64,000 bases of DNA from Bradyrhizobium sediminis (GTDB lineage: Bacteria; Pseudomonadota; Alphaproteobacteria; Rhizobiales; Xanthobacteraceae), in assembly GCF_018736085.1 (NCBI RefSeq), contig NZ_CP076134.1, forward strand, positions 2,180,501 to 2,244,500. Reading direction: 5' to 3'. How positions within the stretch are numbered: position 1 is the stretch's first letter; each line of letters begins with the position of its first letter. The position numbers and the translations under genes are program-made. The notes under the pieces were generated by a model, which searched no databases, was not told the origin of the DNA, and worked only from the letters and a program-made list of their open reading frames with translations. Shown in pieces: positions 19,592 through 26,558 of the stretch.

Positions 19592-20305
19592 ATGTCTGCC
19601 ATTCCGTCGAATAAACCGTACCGCGTCGGCCGTTCCCGCACCGGGCTTGGCCTCTTCGCCACCAAACCGATCAAGAAGGGCACTAGAATCATCCGCTATT
19701 TCGGGCCGCTGCTGGATTCCCGGAAGAAGGAAGAGGACGCGATCGAGAACAAGTATCTGTTCGAGCTCAATAACCGCTGGACCATCGACGGCTCGGTGCG
19801 CAAGAACATCGCTCGCTATATCAACCACGCCTGCAAGCCGAACGCCGAATCCGACGTCAAACCGCGCAAGCGCAAGGTGTTCATTCGCGCGATCAAGAAC
19901 ATCGAGCCCGGCGAAGAGATCAACTACGATTACGGCACCGACTACTTCAAGGCCTACCTGAAGCCGATCGGCTGCAAATGCGACGCTTGCGAGAAGAAGC
20001 GCAAGAAGCAGCGCGCCGAGGCGAGGGCAGAGAAGGCGCGGCTGAAGGCCAAGGCCGAGCGCAAGGCCTTGAAAAAAGCCGAGGAGCTGGCGGCGAAGGC
20101 CGAAAAGCTGAAGCGGAAGCTGAACGGCGCCAAGACCAATGACATTAAGGCGAACGGCGTTGAGGCGAACGGCGTCAAGCTGAACGGCAAGCTGATGAAT
20201 GGGCACGGCGGAAAATCCGCCGCCGGCAAGCCGACACCGGTAAAATCCGGGATCTTTGCGACGGCAAAAGCGAAGCCAGGCCGGGAACGCCGCGCTTCGG
20301 CTTAA
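19592..20305 (+). CDS. SET-domain protein lysine methyltransferase with Lys/Ala-rich tail
   Basis: A 237-residue protein with a compact SET domain (residues about 8-120), which transfers methyl groups from S-adenosylmethionine to lysine. Seen are RTGLGLFATKPIKKGTRI (AdoMet loop), YINHACKPNA (Asn78-His79) and GEEINYDYG (Tyr112/Tyr114). Then comes a post-SET zinc cluster, CKCDACEKK (Cys128, 130, 133). Residues 134-237 are a basic Lys/Ala/Glu tail with short repeats (KANGVEANGVKLNG). Bacterial SET proteins may modify DNA-binding proteins; the basic tail suggests nucleic-acid contact. The substrate is unknown. Confidence 0.88.
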   Translation: MSAIPSNKPYRVGRSRTGLGLFATKPIKKGTRIIRYFGPLLDSRKKEEDAIENKYLFELNNRWTIDGSVRKNIARYINHACKPNAESDVKPRKRKVFIRAIKNIEPGEEINYDYGTDYFKAYLKPIGCKCDACEKKRKKQRAEARAEKARLKAKAERKALKKAEELAAKAEKLKRKLNGAKTNDIKANGVEANGVKLNGKLMNGHGGKSAAGKPTPVKSGIFATAKAKPGRERRASA

Positions 20306-20360
20306 GACGGCGGTCTCTCTCCTCGTCACTGCGTGGAGCAACGCGACGAAAATCTGACGC

Positions 20361-20464
20361 CGTCATTCCGGGGCGATGCGAAGCATCGAACCCGGAATCT
20401 CGAGATTCCCCGATGTGCAGTTGCACATCTGAGGTCTGGTCCTCCGGACCATCCCGGAATGACG
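20361..20464. repeat. Long copy of the CGTCATTCCGG inverted repeat
   Basis: This copy begins with the same 38 bases as the one at 16467 (ends CGTCATTCC/GGAATGACG, inner GATGCGAAGCATC hairpin). It carries an extra middle with its own hairpins (GATGTGCAGTTGCACATC and GGTCTGGTCCTCCGGACC). The two size forms of one family in this window point to modular assembly. Confidence 0.85.
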
Positions 20465-20537
20465 GAGGACGGACTGCTTCGCTTCACCAGAGATGACGAG
20501 TTCAGGCTGCTGCCGCTCGCCGAAATGCCGGTTACTT

Positions 20538-20828
20538 CTACCCGCCGGGCTTCCGGATCGATTTCGGCAGCGGCGCATCGCCAAAATCGAGTGCCGAGCG
20601 TTGCAGGATCGCGCCGGCTTCGTCGACGACCACGCGAAATCGCCGGTGCTCGGAGAAGAAGGTCAGGCGATAGCGGCCGCTGTCGGCATCGACGCCGCGC
20701 TCGGAGAGGCCGGTGATCTTGCCGGCGCGCATCTGCTCCCTGAACAGCGGCAGCGCGATACCGAGCCCCTCGGCAATCACGGAGGCATCGATCGCAACGG
20801 CGCCGTTCTCGAATTCAACCGGTTTCAT
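20538..20828 (-). CDS. DUF6522-like small protein downstream of the Rrf2 regulator
   Basis: A 96-residue protein starting MKPVEFENGAVAIDASVIAE, with ALPLFREQMRAGKITGLSER and YRLTFFSEHRRFRVVVDEAG. This matches my memory of the DUF6522 family, often found near nitric-oxide or denitrification regulators. It lies 16 bases after the Rrf2 gene on the same strand, so the two are probably one operon. The ATG at 20828 gives the expected length; upstream in-frame sequence is Arg/Pro-rich and non-coding in character. Confidence 0.7.
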   Translation of the reverse strand: MKPVEFENGAVAIDASVIAEGLGIALPLFREQMRAGKITGLSERGVDADSGRYRLTFFSEHRRFRVVVDEAGAILQRSALDFGDAPLPKSIRKPGG

Positions 20829-20844
20829 GGCCTTTGTCCAACTC

Positions 20845-21276
20845 TCATGCGACGCCTGCCGCCTTTCTCGACCGGGCGGGATAGGCGCATTCCGCCAGCG
20901 TGGTGGCGTCGAGCTCCCGCATGAAGGCTTCGCGCGCGGCGGCAAGGCGGGCCTTCAGGCGGCAGCGCGGCTTCAACACGCAAGTGCCGCCGTCGCCGCG
21001 AAAGCATTCGACCAGCGCGTGGCGGTCTTCGAGCGCCCGCACCACTTCGCCGAGCGTGATCGACTGCGGCGGCCGCGCCAGCATGAAACCGCCGCCGGCG
21101 CCGCGCTGGGTGCTGATGAAGCCGCCATCGGCGAGGTCGCGCACCACCTTGGCCAGATGATTGCGCGAGATGCCGAACTCGGCGGCGATCTCGTTGGTCG
21201 CGAACGACCGCGCCGGCTCGCCGGCCAGCCGCATCAGGGCGCGTAACGCAAAATCCGTAAACGACGTCAGGCGCAT
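20845..21276 (-). CDS. Rrf2/NsrR-type iron-sulfur transcriptional regulator
   Basis: A 143-residue Rrf2-family regulator. MRLTSFTDFALRALMRLA is followed by the winged helix (ATNEIAAEFGISRNHLAKVV, RGAGGGFMLARPPQSITLGE). Three clustered cysteines, ECFRGDGGTCVLKPRC, could hold an Fe-S cluster. The context is NsrR-like: it is divergent from a truncated globin, with an AAATAGG...CCTATTT palindrome between them. NsrR senses nitric oxide through its cluster, so relief of repression by NO is the likely control. The start at 21276 removes an unconserved extension. Confidence 0.88.
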   Translation of the reverse strand: MRLTSFTDFALRALMRLAGEPARSFATNEIAAEFGISRNHLAKVVRDLADGGFISTQRGAGGGFMLARPPQSITLGEVVRALEDRHALVECFRGDGGTCVLKPRCRLKARLAAAREAFMRELDATTLAECAYPARSRKAAGVA

Positions 21277-21320
21277 GGGATCCCCGAAAAATAGGCCTTG
21301 CAAACCATCTATAGCCATCT

Positions 21321-21345
21321 AAATAGGCATTTAAAATACCTATTT
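21321..21345. promoter_or_regulatory. NsrR-like palindromic operator
   Basis: The 25-base site has inverted arms AAATAGGCATTT and AAATACCTATTT, with one mismatch pair, around a single central A. The AT-rich symmetric layout resembles the 11-1-11 NsrR consensus. It lies 13 bases before the globin start codon and 45 bases before the regulator start, so it can control both. Confidence 0.8.
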
Positions 21346-21357
21346 GAGGAGATCGTC

Positions 21358-21822
21358 GTGACCCCCACGGAACGGCGCGAAAGGATCACGGCCGAGATCG
21401 TCGCTAGGACCGGCATCACCGAGCCGCTGATCGAGCGGCTGGTGCGCGGTTTCTACACCAGGGTCCGCAGCGATGCGGTGCTGGGGCCGGTCTTCGAAGC
21501 GCGAATTCACGACTGGGAGCCGCATCTGCAGCGGATGTTTGCGTTCTGGTCGTCGGTGGCGCTGATGTCGGGCCGCTATCACGGCACGCCGATGGCCAAG
21601 CACATGCCGCTGCCGGTCGATGCCGATCATTTCGACCGCTGGCTGGCGCTGTTCGAGGAAACCGCCCGGGAGGTCTGTTCTCCGGAAGCCGCCATGCATT
21701 TCGTCGAACTGGCGCGGCGGATCGCCGCCAGCCTCGAACTCGGCATCGCCGGCGCGCAGGGCGTGCTGCTCGGCAACGGCGAAAGGTTTCGGCGTAACGC
21801 GGCAGGAGAGATGCCGGGATGA
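21358..21822 (+). CDS. Group III truncated hemoglobin
   Basis: A 154-residue protein read from a GTG at 21358, with GAGGAG six bases upstream. It contains the group III truncated globin features LIERLVRGFYTRVRSDAVLG, VFEARIHDWEPHLQRMFAFW, SGRYHGTPMAKHMPLPVDAD (His-rich F-helix region with the haem-binding His) and HFDRWLALFEETA. Such globins handle nitric oxide or other reactive species at low oxygen. Control by the divergent NsrR-like regulator fits an NO-response role. Confidence 0.88.
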   Translation: MTPTERRERITAEIVARTGITEPLIERLVRGFYTRVRSDAVLGPVFEARIHDWEPHLQRMFAFWSSVALMSGRYHGTPMAKHMPLPVDADHFDRWLALFEETAREVCSPEAAMHFVELARRIAASLELGIAGAQGVLLGNGERFRRNAAGEMPG

Positions 21823-21905
21823 TCGCCGCCGTAATCTGGAGCTGACGGAACGGACCGGCCGCCGCCAGGCCTCAAGGCCTCGGCGGCAGCAGCTTGCCCC
21901 TCCTC

Positions 21906-22055
21906 GTCATTGCGAGGAGCCAACGGGTCGGCGCGAAGCGCCGCCCGATGACAGGCTCCGCGACGAAGCAATCCATCTTGGTAGCAGGGAAGAATGGAGC
22001 TTCGCGGAGCCTGTCATCGGGCGCGCGTTCACGCGACCCGTTGGCTCGCAATGAC
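21906..22055. repeat. 150-bp MITE-like inverted repeat (GTCATTGCGAGGAGCC...GGCTCGCAATGAC)
   Basis: Outer arms GTCATTGCGAGGAGCCAACGG and its reverse form CCGTTGGCTCGCAATGAC enclose nested inverted segments. These are CCCGATGACAGGCTCCGCGA against TCGCGGAGCCTGTCATCGGG, and GCAATCCATCTTG/AGAATGGA remnants. The terminal GTCATTGCGAG is shared with the shorter units at 56509 and 61843. It appears to be a non-autonomous palindromic element placed between the globin and a membrane protein gene. Confidence 0.85.
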
Positions 22056-22058
22056 GGC

Positions 22059-22457
22059 TCAGGCCGTGATCGCGCCGCCGCTCTTGCGCAGGCCGATATA
22101 TTGCAGCTCGGCAAACGCGCCGACCGCAATCGCCTGCGCCGCGACCATGATCTCGCCGAGCAGATTGGGGTTGACCCAACCTGAGAACAGCAGCGCGATG
22201 CTGGCGAGGGTCCAGGCCGCATTGCCGGCGACCACGATCGCCAACAATGCTTTCGGCATCGTCTGCCGCGTGCCGAGCCAGCCGACCAGCGCCGCATAGG
22301 CGATCAGGAAGAGGCCGGTTTCGCGCAACAGCGCCTCGGGCAGGCTGAGCCACGGCGCGAGCATGCCGGCGCCGAGCGCGAGCAGCACCGCCGAGATGCC
22401 GCTGAAGATGGCGTCGGCCAGGATGGCGCGGCGAAGAAACAGGGATGGCTGGATCAT
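22059..22457 (-). CDS. Four-helix integral membrane protein
   Basis: A 132-residue protein with four hydrophobic helices (AILADAIFSGISAVLLALGA, LFLIAYAALVGWLG, LLAIVVAGNAAWTLASIALL, MVAAQAIAVGAFAELQYIGL). I do not recognise a named family. It is divergent from an XRE regulator with the palindrome ATTACGTCGGAGGTAAT between them, so repression by that regulator is likely. Transport or a membrane-stress role would be a guess. Confidence 0.75.
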   Translation of the reverse strand: MIQPSLFLRRAILADAIFSGISAVLLALGAGMLAPWLSLPEALLRETGLFLIAYAALVGWLGTRQTMPKALLAIVVAGNAAWTLASIALLFSGWVNPNLLGEIMVAAQAIAVGAFAELQYIGLRKSGGAITA

Positions 22458-22525
22458 GGCAGTTCTCCTTTGCAGAGGGATGGACCAGAGTGATGCGAAG
22501 ATGATCCGGCCGGCGAGGTAATTCG

Positions 22526-22542
22526 ATTACGTCGGAGGTAAT
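22526..22542. promoter_or_regulatory. Candidate XRE operator ATTACGTCGGAGGTAAT
   Basis: A 17-base palindrome (arms ATTAC/GTAAT) in the 121-base divergent region between the membrane gene and the first XRE regulator. An overlapping palindrome GTAATTCGATTAC lies at 22518-22530. The 17-mer matches ATAACCCCGGAGGTTAT at 25121 at 13 of 17 positions with the same centre, which suggests related regulators read both. Confidence 0.65.
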
Positions 22543-22578
22543 GGAAGCCGCGAAATTCGCATGGTAGGTTTTCCCACC

Positions 22579-23400
22579 ATGAACGCACACACCGCCACGG
22601 CCCGCACCGAGAAGGCCCAGCCCGTCCATATCGGCGATCACCTGCGCGAATGGCGGCAGCGCCGTCATCTCAGCCAGCTCGATCTCGCCGGCGACGCCGA
22701 GATTTCCGCGCGGCATTTGAGTTTTGTCGAGACCGGCCGCGCGACGCCGTCGCGCGAGATGGTGCTGAAGCTCGCCGAACGGCTGGAGGTTCCCTTGCGC
22801 GAACGCAATGTGCTCTTGGTGGCCGCGGGCTATGCGCCGGCGTTTCCGCAGCGCTCGCTCGACGATCCCGCGCTGAAGTCGGCGCGGGCGGCGATCGATC
22901 TGGTGCTGAAGGCGCATGAGCCCAATCCGGCGCTGGCCTATGACCGGCACTGGAACCTGGTCTCGGCCAACCGCATGGTCGCGCCGCTGCTGCAAGGCAT
23001 TCCGCAGCGGCTGCTCGGCCAGCCCCTCAACATCCTGCGGCTCGCCTTTCATCCCGAAGCACTGGCGCCGCGCACCGTCAACCTCGCCGAATGGTCCAGC
23101 CATCTCTTGGAGCGGCTGCACCGCCAGTGCGAGGCCACCGCCGATCTCGAACTGCTGAAACTCTATTCGGAGCTGAAGGCCTATCCGATGCCGGCGCGCC
23201 CGGCGCCGCTGTCGTCGGACAATGTCGCGATCCCCTTCAAGCTGCGGCTTGACGGCGACGTGCTGAGCTTCATCTCCACCACCATGATCTTCGGCACGCC
23301 GGTCGACATCACGCTGTCGGAACTGGCGCTGGAGACGTTCTTCCCCGCCGACGAACTGACCGCCGAGCGGATGCGGAAGCTGGCGGCAGACTTGAGGTAG
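22579..23400 (+). CDS. XRE-family regulator with MmyB-like ligand domain (paralogue 1)
   Basis: A 273-residue regulator. The helix-turn-helix lies at about residues 18-72 (LREWRQRRHLSQLDLAGDAE, ISARHLSFVETGRATPSREM). The MmyB-type sensory domain follows, with NPALAYDRHWNLVSANRMVA and a C-terminal IFGTPVDITLSELALETFFP. Family members often control a neighbouring oxidoreductase or membrane gene in response to a small ligand. The ATG at 22579 is preferred; 22561 is an in-frame alternative. A paralogue follows 51 bases downstream. Confidence 0.87.
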   Translation: MNAHTATARTEKAQPVHIGDHLREWRQRRHLSQLDLAGDAEISARHLSFVETGRATPSREMVLKLAERLEVPLRERNVLLVAAGYAPAFPQRSLDDPALKSARAAIDLVLKAHEPNPALAYDRHWNLVSANRMVAPLLQGIPQRLLGQPLNILRLAFHPEALAPRTVNLAEWSSHLLERLHRQCEATADLELLKLYSELKAYPMPARPAPLSSDNVAIPFKLRLDGDVLSFISTTMIFGTPVDITLSELALETFFPADELTAERMRKLAADLR

Positions 23401-23451
23401 GCGACAACGTGAGGCGTTTACAGCGCCGTGCGCCGCTCGCATAATCCTGCC

Positions 23452-24276
23452 ATGGATTCACGCGCGCAAAGCATCGGCTTGCGGCCGCATCCGGCCGGCG
23501 ATCTCCTGCGCGGCTGGCGCAATCGCCGCGCCATGAGCCAGGCCGACCTCGCCTTCGAGGCCAACATCTCGATCAAGCATCTGAGCCATGTCGAGACCGG
23601 CAAGGCCGCCGCCAGCCGCGAGATCCTGCTGCAACTGGCCGCAGCCCTCGGGTTGTCGCTGCGCGACCGCAACGCGCTGCTGGAAGCCGGCGGTTTCGCC
23701 AGGCAATATGGCGAGCGCGACCTGTCCGCACCCGAAGTCGCCGACGCCAAGCGCGCCATCGATCTGTTGCTGCGGCGGCACGAGCCGTTTCCGGCCATCG
23801 TCACCGACCGGCAGTGGAACGTGCTGCAGGTCAACCGCGCCGCGGCGCGGCTGATGACGCTGCTGCTTGGACCGGAGCGCATGACGCGCCCGCTCAATCA
23901 CATGCGGATGTTCCTGGCCCCGGACGAGTTGCGCCCATTCGTGGAGAACTGGCCTGATGTCGCGGCGGCGCTGATGGTGCGCGCGCGGCATGAGGCGATG
24001 GCGGCGCCGCTGGATCTGGCGCTGCAATCGACCTGGCGCGAACTGACGAGACTGCCTGATGTCACCACGCCGCAGCTCAATGAGAGCGAGGCGCCGGGGC
24101 CGTTATGCGAGGTGCGTCTGCGCAAGGGCGACGTCAGCATCGGGCTGATCGGCGCGGTGCTGACCTTGGGCACGCCGCAGGACGTCACGCTGCAGGAATT
24201 GCGGGTGGAGATGTTCATGCCGGCGGATGCGGCGTCGGAGGCCGCGCTGGTCGCCTTCGCCGCTCAGGACGCCTGA
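23452..24276 (+). CDS. XRE-family regulator with MmyB-like ligand domain (paralogue 2)
   Basis: A 274-residue protein collinear with the preceding gene: helix-turn-helix LRGWRNRRAMSQADLAFEAN and ISIKHLSHVETGKAAASREI, then FPAIVTDRQWNVLQVNRAAA and TLGTPQDVTLQELRVEMFMP. Conserved landmarks occur at matching positions in both proteins, so this is a tandem duplication that has diverged. The stop overlaps the convergent thioesterase gene by 13 bases. It is probably the regulator of the palindrome at 25121. Confidence 0.87.
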   Translation: MDSRAQSIGLRPHPAGDLLRGWRNRRAMSQADLAFEANISIKHLSHVETGKAAASREILLQLAAALGLSLRDRNALLEAGGFARQYGERDLSAPEVADAKRAIDLLLRRHEPFPAIVTDRQWNVLQVNRAAARLMTLLLGPERMTRPLNHMRMFLAPDELRPFVENWPDVAAALMVRARHEAMAAPLDLALQSTWRELTRLPDVTTPQLNESEAPGPLCEVRLRKGDVSIGLIGAVLTLGTPQDVTLQELRVEMFMPADAASEAALVAFAAQDA

Positions 24277-25061
24277 GCCTGCGCTTCCCGCCGCTCGAAC
24301 GTCATCGCCTGCAGCACTTCGGCGAACGGGCCCTGCCGGTCGCTCAAGGTCGCCATGGTCAGCCCGGCGCCGTTGGCGCCGGCGCGGGTACGCGAGCGGA
24401 TCAGGATCCATTCGCCCTCGGGCGGGCGAAAGAAATACAGGCTGATCTCGGGGTTGATGAAGGTCCATTCCCGCATGTCGACGATCTGGCCGACGCCGCT
24501 GGAGAAATCCGCCGCCTGCACGGCCTGTACGAGCGGCGTGTTGGCTTCGCCTTCCACCATGGCAACGTCGAGCCGCATCCAGGCCGCGGCCGGTCCCGGC
24601 TTTTCCAGCGCGCCCTCGATCAGCCGCACCGACACGTTCTGGAAATAGCGGCTCCATTTCTGTGCGAAGGCCGGCGGCGGCGTGCCGGTTTCAGGCGCGG
24701 CATCGGCGCCGGTGACCTTCGAGAAGGGATCGGCGGGGGATTCGCTGCCTTGCGCGGTCAATAGCGCGGTGCAGCGGCCGATCTCGGTCTCGCCGTCCAA
24801 CAGCCGCACCTGGATGGTCTTGGCCTTGCGGCCGTCGCGCAGCATCCCGGTCTCGACGCGATAGGCGCGCAGTCCGGCGGGCCGCCACAGATCGAAGGTG
24901 AGGCGGCGCACCGCAAAGCCGGAAGCGACCGCCAGCCGCTCGACCTCGCGCACCATCAGTGCAGTGGTGGCGCTGCCCTGCAGCATATCCGGCGACCATA
25001 GCCCGCCGGCAAGCTCGGTGGCGCGAAACAGGTTGCCTTCCCTGGTGAAAATGGCGGTCAT
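24264..25061 (-). CDS. Thioesterase-like superfamily (acyl-CoA thioesterase type) protein
   Basis: A 265-residue double hot-dog protein. The N-terminal half has GGLWSPDMLQGSATTALMVR and FAVRRLTFDLWRPAG. The C-terminal half has PLVQAVQAADFSSGVGQIVD, WTFINPEISLYFFRPPEGEW and a terminal MATLSDRQGPFAEVLQAM. These match the TesB-like/thioesterase superfamily found in actinobacteria and rhizobia. The start at 25061 (MTAIFTREG) excludes an unconserved N-terminal extension. It is divergent from the DsbA-family gene with a palindrome between them. Confidence 0.8.
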   Translation of the reverse strand: MTAIFTREGNLFRATELAGGLWSPDMLQGSATTALMVREVERLAVASGFAVRRLTFDLWRPAGLRAYRVETGMLRDGRKAKTIQVRLLDGETEIGRCTALLTAQGSESPADPFSKVTGADAAPETGTPPPAFAQKWSRYFQNVSVRLIEGALEKPGPAAAWMRLDVAMVEGEANTPLVQAVQAADFSSGVGQIVDMREWTFINPEISLYFFRPPEGEWILIRSRTRAGANGAGLTMATLSDRQGPFAEVLQAMTFERREAQAQAS

Positions 25062-25120
25062 GGCCGGGCTCCGCGGTTCAGGTCCCGATGCGTTCTTACG
25101 AATCCGGAGCCACAATCACA

Positions 25121-25137
25121 ATAACCCCGGAGGTTAT
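25121..25137. promoter_or_regulatory. Candidate XRE operator ATAACCCCGGAGGTTAT
   Basis: A 17-base palindrome (arms ATAACC/GGTTAT, centre CCGGA) in the 161-base divergent region between the thioesterase and DsbA-family genes. It shares CGGAGGT and symmetric AT ends with the site at 22526-22542, next to the paralogous XRE regulators. It would control one or both flanking promoters. Confidence 0.65.
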
Positions 25138-25222
25138 GTGGCGCAGGGCATGCGGCCCGCGCACTTGTTTCGCGCCCGGATCGGCCTATTTTGCGGACAT
25201 CATTTCACGAAAGGCTAGCCTG

Positions 25223-25888
25223 ATGAGCACCCTGAAACCGCTTCCGATCGACGTCGTCTCCGACGTGGTGTGCCCGTGGTGCTATATCGGCAAGCGCCGC
25301 ATCGAGAACGCGCTGGCGCTGACGCCGGACGTGCCGGTCGAGATCAACTGGCGGCCGTTCTTCCTCAATGCCTGGGTGCCGCGCGAGGGCATCAGCCGCG
25401 ACGAATATCTCACCGCGAAATTCGGTTCGGTCGAGGCCTACAATGGCATCGCCGGCCGCGTCGTCGCCGCAGCGAGCGAAGAGGGCCTCACCTACCGGCC
25501 GGAACTGGTCAAGCGCCAGCCCAACACCATTGACTGCCACCGGCTGATCTACTGGGCCGATGCGCAAGGCAAATCCGCCGAGATGAAGCAGCGGCTGATG
25601 GAGTTGTATTTCCGCGACGGCGGCGATCTCACCGACGTCGATGTGCTGGTGCAGGCGGCGGCCGATGTTGGCCTCGATGCCGGGGACGTGCGCAAGCGCC
25701 TGGCGACCGACGAAGACGTCGACCTGATCTCGGCGCAGGCCAAGGACGCCTCCGACAAGGGCATCTCCGGCGTGCCGACGTTCGTGTTTGCGCAGAAATA
25801 TGCGGTGTCGGGCGCGCAGCCGGCCGAGCAGCTTGCCCGCGCCATCCGTCAGGTGTCGGCGGAAGTGAACGCGCAGGCGGCGGAGTAG
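25223..25888 (+). CDS. DsbA-family oxidoreductase (FrnE-like)
   Basis: A 221-residue cytoplasmic thioredoxin-fold protein without signal peptide. The active site CPWC lies in DVVSDVVCPWCYIGKRRIEN, followed by INWRPFFLNAWVPREG and the cis-Pro loop GISGVPTFVFAQKYAVSGAQ. This matches the FrnE/DsbA-like group related to 2-hydroxychromene-2-carboxylate isomerase. FrnE-like proteins have been linked to oxidative stress and polyketide processing. It is divergent from the thioesterase and probably controlled by one of the two XRE regulators upstream. Confidence 0.88.
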   Translation: MSTLKPLPIDVVSDVVCPWCYIGKRRIENALALTPDVPVEINWRPFFLNAWVPREGISRDEYLTAKFGSVEAYNGIAGRVVAAASEEGLTYRPELVKRQPNTIDCHRLIYWADAQGKSAEMKQRLMELYFRDGGDLTDVDVLVQAAADVGLDAGDVRKRLATDEDVDLISAQAKDASDKGISGVPTFVFAQKYAVSGAQPAEQLARAIRQVSAEVNAQAAE

Positions 25889-26029
25889 GGGCGGATCTGC
25901 CCGTCCTTGCATCGCGCGGCCTCCGTCGCAGAAATTTTTGTCGAACGGGTCGTGCACGCAAGAGCCGATTTGTTCAATCGATTCAACGAATCCACCCGAC
26001 GGGCAAATCGGTCGAAAGTCCGTCAAGCC

Positions 26030-26500
26030 AATTGGGCAAAAATATTCTGATTTTCCGAAATCGCAAATCGGTCTATATCCATCGCATCCCGTCCCATCAA
26101 GAGGGGCGTTTCGCGAACGTCACGGACGTAGGGGCGGGATGCGGTGGACGCGGGCGGCGCGCGAGACGGGCGTGCAGCTTGCGTACGGCGAAGCCGTGTG
26201 GTCCTGAACGCCTCGAGGTTGGCTTCAAGTTCGCGGGAAGGAAAACTTCCGCGGACGACGGTGACAAGCAAATCCTGATCGCCGGGGAGCGCGGAGTAAG
26301 CCGTAAAACCATTGCGCAGGGAAGGCCGGAGTGTCGCCGCTGAACCTGTATGCTCGTGTGCGTTTTCTCGTGCATTCATTGCACACGAGACCGCGGGTGC
26401 AGCGCGCACCCGGTCTTCCCTTCGCCCTCTGACCGGAGGGCCGAGGAAATTCGATAGCAAACCTCGGGCGAAACGCGCCGCGAGATCGCGAAGCTGCATT
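26030..26500. repeat. Highly structured non-coding element, probably a dispersed Bradyrhizobium repeat
   Basis: No credible gene occupies 25889-26558. The core at 26310-26428 folds as nested stems. An outer stem AGGGAAGGCCGG (26318-26329) pairs with CCGGTCTTCCCT (26410-26421) with one G-T pair. Inside it, CTCGTGTGC (26353-26361) pairs with GCACACGAG (26381-26389). GGGTGC/GCACCC (26395-26411) forms a short third hairpin that competes for the last bases of the outer stem. I recall nearly the same string (CATTGCGCAGGGAAGGCCGG and the CTCGTGTGCG hairpin) recurring in Bradyrhizobium genomes; that recollection is unverified. Whether it is an RNA, a mobile repeat or a regulatory tail is unknown. Confidence 0.6.
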
Positions 26501-26558
26501 TGCGCGTACCGCTGTTTGAAATCCAGTTCCGTCAGCGCAGGCCCATCGGCTCGACGCC

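Noticed and set aside
23401..23451. Third XRE operator (AACGTGAGGCGTT) between the two XRE genes
   Set aside because: Only four-base arms and weak similarity to the two good palindromes.
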